A stretch of 50,714 bases of DNA, from positions 1-50,714 of the forward strand of contig JAGVPB010000060.1 of the NCBI GenBank assembly GCA_020052415.1, written 5' to 3'. Origin of the DNA: Bacteroidales bacterium (lineage in GTDB: Bacteria > Bacteroidota > Bacteroidia > Bacteroidales > JAADJA01). A program made the translations under genes and the position numbers. Below, one piece after another: positions 34,871 to 43,668 of the stretch (position 1 is the first letter of the stretch; each line of letters opens with the position of its first letter). Below the pieces are notes generated by a model. That model had not been told where the DNA came from. It did no database searches and saw only the letters and a list, made by a program, of their open reading frames with translations.

Positions 34871-34878
34871 TAATTTTG
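34871..34878 (+). promoter_or_regulatory. Putative -7 box of the parE-type toxin-antitoxin operon
   Basis: TAATTTTG fits TAnnTTTG and lies 16 bases before the antitoxin ATG, giving a short leader. Confidence 0.5.
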
Positions 34879-34893
34879 TAAAAAATTCATCAA

Positions 34894-35109
34894 ATGACAG
34901 AAATCAAAGAAATATTAAAACTAAGTGTGGAAGAACGCCTCCATCTGGTTCAAACCATTTGGGACAGCATTTCGGGAGAAGCCGAAGAGGCTGATATCAG
35001 CGATGAGCATAAGGCAATTTTAAATGACCGCCTTGAGTCCTATAAAAATAATCCGAAAGACAATGTGCACTGGGAGGAAGTTGATAAAAAGGTCAGAAAG
35101 GTTTTATGA
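34894..35109 (+). CDS. Addiction-module antitoxin (TIGR02574-like)
   Basis: A 71-residue acidic protein beginning MTEIKEILKLSVEERLHLVQ, the usual opening of the short stabl_TIGR02574/DUF2281-like antitoxins (ILxLSxxERLxLxxxIWDSI), with a helical C terminus ending DKKVRKVL. It overlaps the downstream toxin ATG by 4 bases (ATGA), so the two are translationally coupled. It probably neutralises that toxin and may repress the operon. Unlike the other two modules in this window, both frames here are intact. Confidence 0.88.
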   Translation: MTEIKEILKLSVEERLHLVQTIWDSISGEAEEADISDEHKAILNDRLESYKNNPKDNVHWEEVDKKVRKVL

Positions 35110-35414
35110 CTTTTAAAGTAGAATTTCGGAAGGAAGCTCTTGAGGATTTGCTTAATACCATCGCCTGGTATGAAAAACAAGTTCCCGGATTGGGCGATGA
35201 ATTCTATTTAGCTTTTTCAAATGAAATAAGGATATTCCGCCATAATCCTCTGATATATGCGCCCAAATACAGGGAAATCAGAAAGGCAATAACCAAAAGA
35301 TTTCCATACATTATTTATTTCATCGTTAAACCGCCTGAAATAGTAATCATAATTGCAGTACTCCATATGAAACGAGGATCAATTACCTTTAAAAAAAGAA
35401 TGAATAAATTATAA
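35106..35414 (+). CDS. ParE/RelE-superfamily toxin
   Basis: A 102-residue ParE-like toxin. It begins VEFRKEALEDLLNTIAWYEKQVPGLGDEFYLAF, followed by FRHNPLIYAPKYREIRKAITKRFPYIIYFIV and IIIAVLHMKRGSITFKKRM, the ParE pattern with R-R-A-x-x-x-R-F-P-Y and the terminal AVLHxxR. ParE members usually poison gyrase, while RelE members cut mRNA; which applies here is not certain, but the fold call is strong. It pairs with the antitoxin just upstream. Confidence 0.92.
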   Translation: MTFKVEFRKEALEDLLNTIAWYEKQVPGLGDEFYLAFSNEIRIFRHNPLIYAPKYREIRKAITKRFPYIIYFIVKPPEIVIIIAVLHMKRGSITFKKRMNKL

Positions 35415-35427
35415 AAAGGAAAAATTT

Positions 35428-36747
35428 CTATCTGACCGGATGATTTTCCTGGAATGTCTTCAGCCGGGTTTCAAGTACCGGGAATTGATCACGTTGTATT
35501 AAGGAAACACATGCCCTGATCCCTTCCAGCCTTTCGCTGCCGGTAATCTCAAGGGATATGGCGCTAATGCCATAAGAAAGTAATTCTTTTAATAGTTCAT
35601 CACCGGTAAACCCTGGATAAGAGAAAGTAAAGTAAAATCCATCGGCAATGGGATTATCTTCGTCTTTATCATAAACAATTTTAAATCCGTTGTCAATAAA
35701 CGTTTTTTTCATAATCTTCGCTTTTTCTCCGTATTCTTTCACCACCTCAACAAAATTGTAAGTGCCGTCGTTAACTGCTTTAAGTATGGCTGCAAGGGCA
35801 AACTGAGGTGTATGGGCTGTTCCGGAACTGATGGCATAAACCGATCCGAATATCATTGCTTTTCCAACCTGATCAAAGGCATAGAACCTCTTTAAATCGG
35901 GAGCGATGGTTTGAAATACATGGTTCGAAATGGCCATCATTCCCACACGCTGGCCCGCATAGCTGAATGCCTTGGAACTTGAAATAAGCAAAACATATTT
36001 ATCAGTATAATGCGAAACAGAAGGCTGGTAGGGCGGTTGTCCCGGTTTTGAATAATCTTTACGGAAATCCATCCCGAAATAAGCCAGGTCTTCAATAACA
36101 ATGACGTTGTACTTATCAGCTAATTCAGCAATTATTTTTAATTCTTTTTCAGTAAAACAAATCCAGGATGGATTATTAGGGTTTGAATATAAAATGGACG
36201 AAACTTTACCACCTGCCATGTAAGATTCCATCTTATCGCGGAGTTTATCGCCACGGTAATTATACACATCAAATGCATAATGCTTTTGTCCTAAAATGCG
36301 GCATTGCTGCTTATGAACGGGAAATCCGGGATCAAGAAATAAGGTTCCGTCTCTGTCAGCAAACATCCTGTTGATGGTCAGAAAAGAAGCGAATGCTCCC
36401 ATCATTGACCCGACTGTTGGCAGACAGCCTTCTTCATTTATATCAATATTGAGAAAAAGCTTGCAAAACCTGGAAATTTCTTTTTTTAATGAAGGAATTC
36501 CATAGATGTCAGGGTAAATGGCTGCCATTCCCCGGTGAAGTGCATCAATTTCAGCTTCTATGGCAATCTGAGAAGGCGGAAGACCGGGTATCCCCATTTC
36601 CATCCTGATGAACTTTTCACCGGAGTCTTTTTCGATTCCATCAATTAATTTCTTTATTTCCCTTATGGAAGCGCGGCCAACGCTTACGATACCGCTCTCT
36701 TCTAATCTTCTGCTGACAATTGCTGAACTGACTGGTGTTTCCTTCAT
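35428..36747 (-). CDS. Class I/II pyridoxal-phosphate aminotransferase
   Basis: A cytoplasmic fold-type I PLP enzyme, 439 residues. Seen directly: YGIPSLKKEISRF (82-94), NPNNPS (189-194), the ED pair of VIVIEDLAYFGMDF that contacts the pyridine ring, and the Schiff-base lysine K259 in ISSSKAFSYAGQRVG. An unusual long N-terminal part (MKETPVSSAIVSRRLEESGI to FIRMEMGIPGLPP) precedes the core. Substrate is unknown; amino acid catabolism fits the neighbours. A promoter motif lies 47 bases upstream. Confidence 0.92.
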   Translation of the reverse strand: MKETPVSSAIVSRRLEESGIVSVGRASIREIKKLIDGIEKDSGEKFIRMEMGIPGLPPSQIAIEAEIDALHRGMAAIYPDIYGIPSLKKEISRFCKLFLNIDINEEGCLPTVGSMMGAFASFLTINRMFADRDGTLFLDPGFPVHKQQCRILGQKHYAFDVYNYRGDKLRDKMESYMAGGKVSSILYSNPNNPSWICFTEKELKIIAELADKYNVIVIEDLAYFGMDFRKDYSKPGQPPYQPSVSHYTDKYVLLISSSKAFSYAGQRVGMMAISNHVFQTIAPDLKRFYAFDQVGKAMIFGSVYAISSGTAHTPQFALAAILKAVNDGTYNFVEVVKEYGEKAKIMKKTFIDNGFKIVYDKDEDNPIADGFYFTFSYPGFTGDELLKELLSYGISAISLEITGSERLEGIRACVSLIQRDQFPVLETRLKTFQENHPVR

Positions 36748-36793
36748 ACTTTAAATCTTAAAAGGTTGAATTTTTTTCATTTTTACAAGTCAC

Positions 36794-36801
36794 CAAATAT
36801 A
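36794..36801 (-). promoter_or_regulatory. Putative -7 box of the 36.7 kb aminotransferase gene
   Basis: Minus-strand TATATTTG, an exact TAnnTTTG match 46 bases before the ATG. Confidence 0.45.
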
Positions 36802-36886
36802 TAAATTTTGAATATACAAAGCAGGGGGCTGAATTTTTTTAATTAAAATTATTGTTCATTCTTCTGTTGAAAGATTCTGTTGAATG

Positions 36887-36919
36887 TTTGCATGGGTTGG
36901 GATTGTTGGTTTATATTTG
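36887..36919 (+). promoter_or_regulatory. Promoter of the porin-like gene (-33 and -7)
   Basis: TTTG at 36887-36890 and TATATTTG at 36912-36919 are separated by 21 bases, the full Bacteroidota sigma-ABfr arrangement. The ATG at 36940 follows 20 bases after the -7 box. An ATG at 36880 lies upstream of the promoter and is rejected. Confidence 0.6.
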
Positions 36920-36939
36920 TTCATCTTAAACTTACAACA

Positions 36940-37971
36940 ATGAAATACGGATTCATAGCAGCGCTTTTTATTATTGTTCCCCTAATTTCGATCCCTCAGA
37001 ATACAGCACAGGACATTACAAAAGAACAATCAAGTTATGCTTTCGGCCAGATTTATTCAGGATTTTACTATTGTTTTAAAGATTCTTACAAACCACAGAC
37101 AGCCTTTGTATTTAACCAGGGAATTCTGGGGTACTTCCATGAATTTTCGGGAAAGGTAAGTGGCAGGATCATGTTTGATGTTACCCGAACTACTCATCTC
37201 GATTCGTTGATTGATGTTGATGGCAACCGTGTAAAATATTATTATTTTGAAGGAAGCAAATATACTGCCTACCTAAAGATGGCTGAAATTTCATGGAACA
37301 TTAATAAGGTCTTCACCCTACGGGTCGGGCAGTTGCTGAATACAGAGTACCTCACATTTCAGGATAAATTCTGGGGATACCGTTATATAGACGTGACTTA
37401 CCTGGAAAAGTTCAGGCTCGGGAATCCGGCTGATTTTGGAGTTCAACTGGATTATACCCTGAAGGATAAGTTACTGAACCAGTTCTCGGTTGTTAATGGA
37501 GAAGGCCCGTTTCGCCACCAGGATGAGTATGGTAACTTCATTTTTTCGGATAATATTCAGTTTTATCCAACCAAAAACCTGACTTTTAAATTATATGCGG
37601 ATTATGGCCCATCACCCGATACCGGATCAGATGCCGCGAAAGCAAGTATTGCAGGATTTGCTGGTTATAAAAACGACAAATTCAGGATAGGAGGCGAATA
37701 TGCTTATGTTTTTAACTTTGGATATATCGATCAGTATGATTTTTACGGACTCTCAGTTTATGGTTCTCTGGTTCTGAATAATCATTTTCAGGCTCTTGCA
37801 AGGTTCGATCATTTAACATTTGGTAAACCAGGCAATCGTTCTGAAATCAACTATTATATAGCCGGTTTTCAGTATGAACCGGCAAAACCTTTTACTACAT
37901 CTGTAAATTTCAGGTATTATTCAGTAGATGCCCTGCCTTTTGTGTATGTTAATTTTGGATTGAAGTTTTAA
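36940..37971 (+). CDS. Outer-membrane porin-like beta-barrel protein
   Basis: 343 residues from the chosen ATG. A signal peptide (MKYGFIAALFIIVPLISIPQ) is followed by amphipathic strands with aromatic girdles: YAFGQIYSGFYYCFKD, KVSGRIMFDVTRTTHL, FTLRVGQLLNTEYLTFQDKF, LTFKLYADYGPSP, FRIGGEYAYVFNFGYID, HFQALARFDHLTFG and a final FVYVNFGLKF ending in a C-terminal phenylalanine, the classical outer-membrane barrel signal. Substrate unknown. It converges with the sodium symporter gene and overlaps it by 23 bases; uptake across both membranes by the pair is conceivable. Confidence 0.85.
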   Translation: MKYGFIAALFIIVPLISIPQNTAQDITKEQSSYAFGQIYSGFYYCFKDSYKPQTAFVFNQGILGYFHEFSGKVSGRIMFDVTRTTHLDSLIDVDGNRVKYYYFEGSKYTAYLKMAEISWNINKVFTLRVGQLLNTEYLTFQDKFWGYRYIDVTYLEKFRLGNPADFGVQLDYTLKDKLLNQFSVVNGEGPFRHQDEYGNFIFSDNIQFYPTKNLTFKLYADYGPSPDTGSDAAKASIAGFAGYKNDKFRIGGEYAYVFNFGYIDQYDFYGLSVYGSLVLNNHFQALARFDHLTFGKPGNRSEINYYIAGFQYEPAKPFTTSVNFRYYSVDALPFVYVNFGLKF

Positions 37972-39397
37972 CCGGAACTAAAAAAGAAACTACGGGATTT
38001 AAAACGAGCGAAACTCCCATACCAATCGTACCTGCTTCAGGAGAAGGGATTCCAACCACATAAAGAATAATACAGGCAGCCAGGCCAAGAACCATTGAAG
38101 CTATTGCCCCTGCCTTATTCGCTTTTTTCATAAATAATCCCCACACGAACGGGCCGAGAAATGCCGATCCGATGGCGCCCCAGGATATTCCGAGAATTGT
38201 GACTATGGTTTCCGGCTTTATTAAGGCAATGATCACCGATAAGAGAACAAAAAATGCGTTGGAAACCCGCATCAGCAAAGTGAGCCTTTTATCGCTGAGA
38301 TTCCTGTTAATAAATCCTGCATAAAAATCTTTGGAAAGTGATGAACTTGAAATCAGGATGAGTGAGGCAAGTGTGGACATTGAAGCTGCAAGGATCAGTA
38401 GCAGAACGACTATAGATAATGAATTGGGAATGACTGTCGTGAGCATGACAGGCATCAGGGCATCTACATTAGGATTTCCATCAGCTAAAAAAGCGTTAGG
38501 AGAATTTTCAGGGTTCAGAAAGAAACGGGAAGTAGAACCAATATAATATGCTACGATCCCAATCAGTAATGAAAACAATGTTGATGCGATCATCCCGATA
38601 TAAACCGAGCGTCTGTCGCGGATCGCATAAAATTTCTGTACCAGTTGCGGCATCGCAAAAGGCGCCACACTCGTTAGTATGATCAGTGAAAATAATGGCC
38701 ACCAACCGGGAGGACCGATTACGGCAGTCAAACCTGGATTGATCTGATTAAGTCCCTCCGTAATGTTTTGGAAGCCGCCTCCTTTATTAACTGTAACGGC
38801 TACAAGAATGATCACTCCGGCGGTCATGATCATTCCAAAAATTACATCCACAATAGCCATAGATTTGTATCCGCCCATAACCAGGTACAGTGCGGTAAAA
38901 ACGCCCATAAATACTACGGTGTGCCAATACTGGATACCCGGGAAGGAATAAGTGAAAAGATAGGATAGGCCAATGAATACTGCTGCCGAATAGGGAACAA
39001 GGAAAACAAAGATCGCGATTGAGGCAAAGAGCTTTAGGAAAGGTGAGTTGTACCTCTTTTCAAGGTATTCACTCATCGTGTCCACCTTATATTCAACTGA
39101 GATTTTTTTAATTCTCCACCCAAGCAATGCCCAAACTCCGAGGACACCGACCAATCCGTTAAAAATACCAATCCACATTCCGGAATATCCGAATCCCCAT
39201 CCGACTTTTCCGGCAAAGCCGATGAAAACAACTGCTGAAAAATAGGCTGTCCCATAAGAAAAGGCGCTCATCCAGGGACCAATATTAGCACCACCGTGAA
39301 AAAAGTCTTTGAAAGATTTTGTCCTTCGCATTCCAATGTACCCGATCACCAGGATCATCAATGCATAAAGGGAAATAAGGATAATTTTGATAACCAT
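37949..39397 (-). CDS. Sodium:solute symporter (SSS family)
   Basis: A 482-residue inner-membrane transporter of the sodium:solute symporter family (LeuT fold). The first helix MVIKIILISLYALMILVIGY is followed by RRTKSFKDFFHGGANIGPWMSAFSYGTAYFSAVVFIG, close to the SSS N-terminal pattern, and by about 12 further hydrophobic segments. These include YKSMAIVDVIFGMIMTAGV and LILAASMSTLASLILISSSSL, the serine-rich stretch associated with the sodium site. Substrate cannot be named; proline, sugar and monocarboxylate carriers all share this fold. The start is at the first methionine before helix 1. Confidence 0.93.
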   Translation of the reverse strand: MVIKIILISLYALMILVIGYIGMRRTKSFKDFFHGGANIGPWMSAFSYGTAYFSAVVFIGFAGKVGWGFGYSGMWIGIFNGLVGVLGVWALLGWRIKKISVEYKVDTMSEYLEKRYNSPFLKLFASIAIFVFLVPYSAAVFIGLSYLFTYSFPGIQYWHTVVFMGVFTALYLVMGGYKSMAIVDVIFGMIMTAGVIILVAVTVNKGGGFQNITEGLNQINPGLTAVIGPPGWWPLFSLIILTSVAPFAMPQLVQKFYAIRDRRSVYIGMIASTLFSLLIGIVAYYIGSTSRFFLNPENSPNAFLADGNPNVDALMPVMLTTVIPNSLSIVVLLLILAASMSTLASLILISSSSLSKDFYAGFINRNLSDKRLTLLMRVSNAFFVLLSVIIALIKPETIVTILGISWGAIGSAFLGPFVWGLFMKKANKAGAIASMVLGLAACIILYVVGIPSPEAGTIGMGVSLVLNPVVSFLVPVKTSIQN

Positions 39398-39452
39398 TTT
39401 AATCTGATAACCTGTTTTGAAATAAATCGAACACCCTCAATAAAGTTAAATT

Positions 39453-41330
39453 TTATTGATAGCTGAAGCATCTTACCCAGGCGATATCCATCGAAACCGG
39501 CAACTGAGCATGAGCAGCATTTCCACTTATTCCGGAACTGAATACCAGGTACATTTCTTCCTGCGGAACGCCTTGTGTCTGTTCATTTACAACCACGTCA
39601 TTGATTTTCCAGGTGAGCTTATTTTTCGTCCATTCGAGTGTGTAAATAAAATAATCCTGGCTGACATCAAGGCCGGAAAATTCTCCGGTTTTCTTTTCCG
39701 GCGCTTTTTTGTCGGAAATATTTCCATAGAGATTCGCCATATCTACTTTGGATTTCTTGTCGCTTAATTTCATGATGTCCACGTGCGGCAGGTTCATCTC
39801 TGATGCCATCCAGAAATGATAATGAACAGGCTTTGAATAATTCACTTTTATCTTAGCCTCAATTTTACCAAATTTTTGCCTGTGCGATTTGGCAGTGCTG
39901 ATAAGCCCCGAAGTATAACTAAATTCCTGAGGAATAAAACCAAAAGGTTGTTTCCACATCTTTCCTTCTGTTTTTTCGGAACGTGTAACAATCTTTAATA
40001 TACCATCCCTTAATTCAATATTTTTACCGTCTGTCGGGAAAGCCTTTTCGGTCTCGAACGCATAAGCGTCATTGATGAGTTTGTCGCCCCAGTAATAACG
40101 AGTCATCCATTTGTTTCTGTCAAGTTTATTTTCTTTAAAGTCATCTTCAAAAACAAGTTTTACTTTTTTGATCTCATCGAACTTATTGGAATCTTTAATT
40201 GCCAGGTACCATTTGAACTTCTTTGAGTTTTTGTAATTGTCATATTTTGAACGTTTTTCCTTTTCAGTGGTCTCCTTTGCTTCGAGCGATTTCATCAGGT
40301 TCTTGTGCTCATCCGACTTGAGGTATTTCTCATTGGCGAGATAATCCGCAAGTTCTTTTGATTTCTCAAATGCGACAAATGTTTTGTAGCTTGAAGAATT
40401 TCCGAATTTATAAAAGTCTCTAATGGATTTTGATTTCTTTTTATTCAGGTAGGAATGGAGCTGTTCATTGAGCTTTGCTAACTCTTTTGTTGAAGAATCA
40501 AGCTTATCTTTATGTTCCTTCGAATTGCTGTAGCTTTCAAGCTCATAGTATTTTTTGAGTTCAGACGATTTCTCAAAAGACATATATTCCTTGTAGGCGC
40601 TGGAATCCCTGAATTTATAATATTTTTTTATAATGCCTGATTTTTTCAAATGGTCATATTCTGCCAGTTTTTTACCTTCTGCCGATTCTTTAAATGTTTT
40701 GGGGTCCGCTGTGCTTTTAGCTTTCTGGAATTCCTTTGAACCAACTAACTTTTCGAGATCTTCTAACTTTTTTAGTTCAACTGATGTGGTTGTATGGTTA
40801 AAGGTTTTTAACTTTTCCGAATCTTTAAACCTGAAATAATTCCTGACAGGCTTCGATTTCTTTAGCTGATTGAATTCAGCAATTTTCTTTTCCTCACCGG
40901 CTTTCTGATTTTCGAAATTCTTCTTTTCGTCTTCAAACTTTTTGGAAGTCACCACTTTCTCAAGCTCTTCAAAATCCTTCAATTCCCTTGAATTTGCAAA
41001 AGCAAGATATTCCCTGAGTTTTGCCGAATCCCTGAATTTAAAATAGTCTTTGAACGGTTTAGACTTTTTTCTTGTTTCGTACGATTTTATTTTTTCGTTT
41101 TCCTTGTTTTTAGTGTTTTGAATCGAAGTAATGGTGTCAATACATTCCTTTGATTCAAGATATTTCCCAAGCTCATTGAAATCTTTTAGCTCCTGCGAAC
41201 CAATATATCCGATGAGTTCATCAAATTCCTTCTGAAGGTTTGTTCTGTCTGTTTCAATCTTAGAAGTTTTTGGGATTGAACTGAATTTCGAAAAAATAAA
41301 GTATTTACTTCCAAATGCAATATTTGCCAT
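39453..41330 (-). CDS. Repeat protein with a C-terminal GH16-like domain lacking catalytic glutamates
   Basis: 625 residues with no signal peptide. Residues about 17-390 are highly charged (Lys/Glu/Ser/Tyr/Phe) and built of tandem units of about 70 residues: KKSK-type starts recur at 88, 157, 229, 298 and 367, each followed by xYFKFRDSxxYKEY, then FExSxELKxYxELExYxxSKE. From about 388 (VKLVFEDDFKENKLDRNKWMT) a GH16/concanavalin-like domain runs to the end, with KFGKIEAKIKVNYSKPVHYHFWM and DYFIYTLEWTKNKLTWKINDVVVNE. At about 514-519 the catalytic motif ExDxxE reads HVDIMK: both glutamates are replaced. It is therefore probably a carbohydrate-binding or scaffold protein rather than a hydrolase. 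A promoter motif precedes it. Confidence 0.8.
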   Translation of the reverse strand: MANIAFGSKYFIFSKFSSIPKTSKIETDRTNLQKEFDELIGYIGSQELKDFNELGKYLESKECIDTITSIQNTKNKENEKIKSYETRKKSKPFKDYFKFRDSAKLREYLAFANSRELKDFEELEKVVTSKKFEDEKKNFENQKAGEEKKIAEFNQLKKSKPVRNYFRFKDSEKLKTFNHTTTSVELKKLEDLEKLVGSKEFQKAKSTADPKTFKESAEGKKLAEYDHLKKSGIIKKYYKFRDSSAYKEYMSFEKSSELKKYYELESYSNSKEHKDKLDSSTKELAKLNEQLHSYLNKKKSKSIRDFYKFGNSSSYKTFVAFEKSKELADYLANEKYLKSDEHKNLMKSLEAKETTEKEKRSKYDNYKNSKKFKWYLAIKDSNKFDEIKKVKLVFEDDFKENKLDRNKWMTRYYWGDKLINDAYAFETEKAFPTDGKNIELRDGILKIVTRSEKTEGKMWKQPFGFIPQEFSYTSGLISTAKSHRQKFGKIEAKIKVNYSKPVHYHFWMASEMNLPHVDIMKLSDKKSKVDMANLYGNISDKKAPEKKTGEFSGLDVSQDYFIYTLEWTKNKLTWKINDVVVNEQTQGVPQEEMYLVFSSGISGNAAHAQLPVSMDIAWVRCFSYQ

Positions 41331-41369
41331 TTTCTTATCCTGATTTATTTATTTCATGAGACAATGATA

Positions 41370-41377
41370 CAAAAGTA
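41370..41377 (-). promoter_or_regulatory. Putative -7 box of the GH16-like repeat protein gene
   Basis: Minus-strand TACTTTTG fits TAnnTTTG, 40 bases before the ATG at 41330 and just after the stop of the acyl-CoA synthetase gene. Confidence 0.5.
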
Positions 41378-41388
41378 AAAGTTTCAGA

Positions 41389-43452
41389 TTACAATTTTTT
41401 CGAGATATTAATTCTCGCATCCACTGCAATAATTTTGTTTTCCGAGCCCAATAACGGATTGATATCCATTTCTGCAATCTCAGGTGCTGCAATAACCATC
41501 GCCGATACTCTTGTAATAATTTCTGTGAAAGACTCAAGGTTTATACCCTTCTGACCCCTTATGCCTTCAAGAATTTTCTTTCCTTTTAACCTGCTGATCA
41601 TATCCAGCGCCTCTTCTTTGCTAACAGGAGCAAGAGCAGATTGAACATCTTTAAGAACCTCAATGAAAATGCCGCCGAGTCCGCAAAAAACAAGATGACC
41701 GAATTTGGGTTCCCTTTTCACGCCGATAAAGAGCTCAATGCCCGATAACATCGGTTGGAGGAGGATACCTTTGGTTTCCGGAATCCTCATCATTCTGGTA
41801 AATTCACTGGTTAAGGAAATTTCATCCCTCACATTCAGAACCACTCCACCGACATCCGATTTATGAAGAGGACCGACTACTTTCATCACCAGTGGATAGC
41901 CTGTTTTCTGAGCTGCTTTTTTAATTTCATCTGCACTTGTAACAACTGTTTCTTTTGCTCTCGGAATTCCTGCTGCATCAAATAGTTCCCCTATTTCGAA
42001 AGGTGATAAATACCCTTCCTTCGCCTCATCTACGACCTTTCGTATTGCCTCATTGTCAATTTCGGGAACTTCGACCTCTTCCGGCTGTGGCTCTGGTGTA
42101 AAATAAACCTTTGCCAGAGCAGATCCCAGGTGAACCTCATCCGGAAAATTGATCCTTCCTTTACTTAAAAACTCATCCACTTCTTTCCTGGCCGTAATAA
42201 TCGAAGGCAAAACCGGAAAAATAGGCTTGGGCGAAGTTTTCATTTTCTCGTCAAGGAGATTATATACATCGTTGATGGGAACAAGTCCCGGAGTACCGAA
42301 AATAACGACCATTGCATCAATATGATCGAATTTTTCATTTACGTAGTCTATAATTGTCCCGAGTTGTTCGGCTGTCCCCGTAGCAAGGAAATCTATCGGA
42401 TTGTTTACAGATGAACCTGGAAAAAGCCTGGCTTTTAATTCATCAGCGTATTTCCCATTAATCGGCGGTACATTCAGACCCCCGTTGGATAAAGCATCAG
42501 TTAGCATCACTGCTGGCCCTCCTGCATGTGTTATGATGGCAATATTTTTACCTTTTAATTCAGGATGTAGGAAGACCGAAGCGACGGCGACCAGTTCTTC
42601 CCTGATGTAACACCTTATAATTCCCGCTTTACGGAATAAAGCATCAACAGCAATATCCGGTGTAGCCAGTGCGCCGGTATGCGACGACGCCGCCCTTAAA
42701 CCGGCTTCAGAACTTCCTGCCTTAATGGCCGCTATTTTACAGCCTTTCCTGATAAGGGAACTTGCATGTTTTAATAATATCCCGGGATTATCAATGTTTT
42801 CGAAATAGAGTAATTTTACGAGAGAGGTATGTTCCGGAGGCGAGGTTTCATCCATATATTTGATCATTTCCTCTATCCCCATTTGGGCAGAATTACCTGT
42901 GGAAATAATTTTGGAAAACGATAATCCTTTATGAATGCCCGATTCCATAAAATAGCAGGCGGTTGCTCCGGAAGCCGATAGAAGGTCGCATCCGTTTGGG
43001 TCGAGTTTTGGAATAGGCTGAGTGAAAACTCCGTGAAAAGCAGGGGTAAGGATGCCAATGCAATTGGGGCCGATAAGCGCTGCATCGTATTTGTTAATCT
43101 GGTTTACCACTTTTTCTTCAATGATCCTTCCCTCTTCACTCACTTCGCTGAATCCGGCTGACAGGATAATGAATGCTTTGGTATTTTTCTGCTCTGTGAG
43201 GATTTTCACCACTTCCAAAGTAAATTTGGCTGCAATGGCAATGATTGCCATTTCCACATCAGGCAGTTCTTGGGTATGCTGGTAACTTTTGATCCCCTGG
43301 ACTAAATTTTCCTTGAGGTTGGTAACATACAACTCTCCCTGGTAATTTCCATCAATAAGGTTTTTCAGCACTTTGCCGCCGGGTTTGGTAACATCGTTAG
43401 AACCTCCGACGACAACAATACTTTTGGGGTCAATTAATTGCCGGTTAATCAT
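41389..43452 (-). CDS. ADP-forming acyl-CoA (acetate-CoA ligase type) synthetase, fused alpha-beta
   Basis: Converts an acyl-CoA plus ADP and phosphate to the free acid plus ATP, giving substrate-level ATP in anaerobes. In one 687-residue chain it has the CoA-binding alpha part (ISIVVVGGSNDVTKPGGKVL-like start at 11, IGPNCIGILTP, SGATACYFMESG), the phosphohistidine H258 in AASSHTGALATPD, and from about 480 an ATP-grasp beta part (LFDAAGIPRAKETVV, GYPLVMKVVGPLHKSDVGGVVLNV, AEMDINPLLG). It would act after the 2-oxoacid oxidoreductase at 30-32.7 kb. Which acyl group it prefers is not visible. Confidence 0.94.
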   Translation of the reverse strand: MINRQLIDPKSIVVVGGSNDVTKPGGKVLKNLIDGNYQGELYVTNLKENLVQGIKSYQHTQELPDVEMAIIAIAAKFTLEVVKILTEQKNTKAFIILSAGFSEVSEEGRIIEEKVVNQINKYDAALIGPNCIGILTPAFHGVFTQPIPKLDPNGCDLLSASGATACYFMESGIHKGLSFSKIISTGNSAQMGIEEMIKYMDETSPPEHTSLVKLLYFENIDNPGILLKHASSLIRKGCKIAAIKAGSSEAGLRAASSHTGALATPDIAVDALFRKAGIIRCYIREELVAVASVFLHPELKGKNIAIITHAGGPAVMLTDALSNGGLNVPPINGKYADELKARLFPGSSVNNPIDFLATGTAEQLGTIIDYVNEKFDHIDAMVVIFGTPGLVPINDVYNLLDEKMKTSPKPIFPVLPSIITARKEVDEFLSKGRINFPDEVHLGSALAKVYFTPEPQPEEVEVPEIDNEAIRKVVDEAKEGYLSPFEIGELFDAAGIPRAKETVVTSADEIKKAAQKTGYPLVMKVVGPLHKSDVGGVVLNVRDEISLTSEFTRMMRIPETKGILLQPMLSGIELFIGVKREPKFGHLVFCGLGGIFIEVLKDVQSALAPVSKEEALDMISRLKGKKILEGIRGQKGINLESFTEIITRVSAMVIAAPEIAEMDINPLLGSENKIIAVDARINISKKL

Positions 43453-43668
43453 CTCATGTTCCTTTAGTTCCCATCATGTAATTTACAGGCGGCTAAAATA
43501 AGAAAAAGGGGAAAGAATCAACCATGTATTGTGAGCAAAAAAAGCAATTCGTAATTATATTTTGCATCAATACAAAAAAATTAAATATGGCTTGAACCAA
43601 CACGAAATTTATTTTAGGTATGTAAAGCTTTTTTATACATCTTTGCGTTAAATCGGATATTTCAGTAA

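Noticed and set aside
36880-36939. Upstream ATG for the porin-like gene
   Set aside because: It precedes the -33/-7 promoter and adds 20 residues that destroy the signal peptide.
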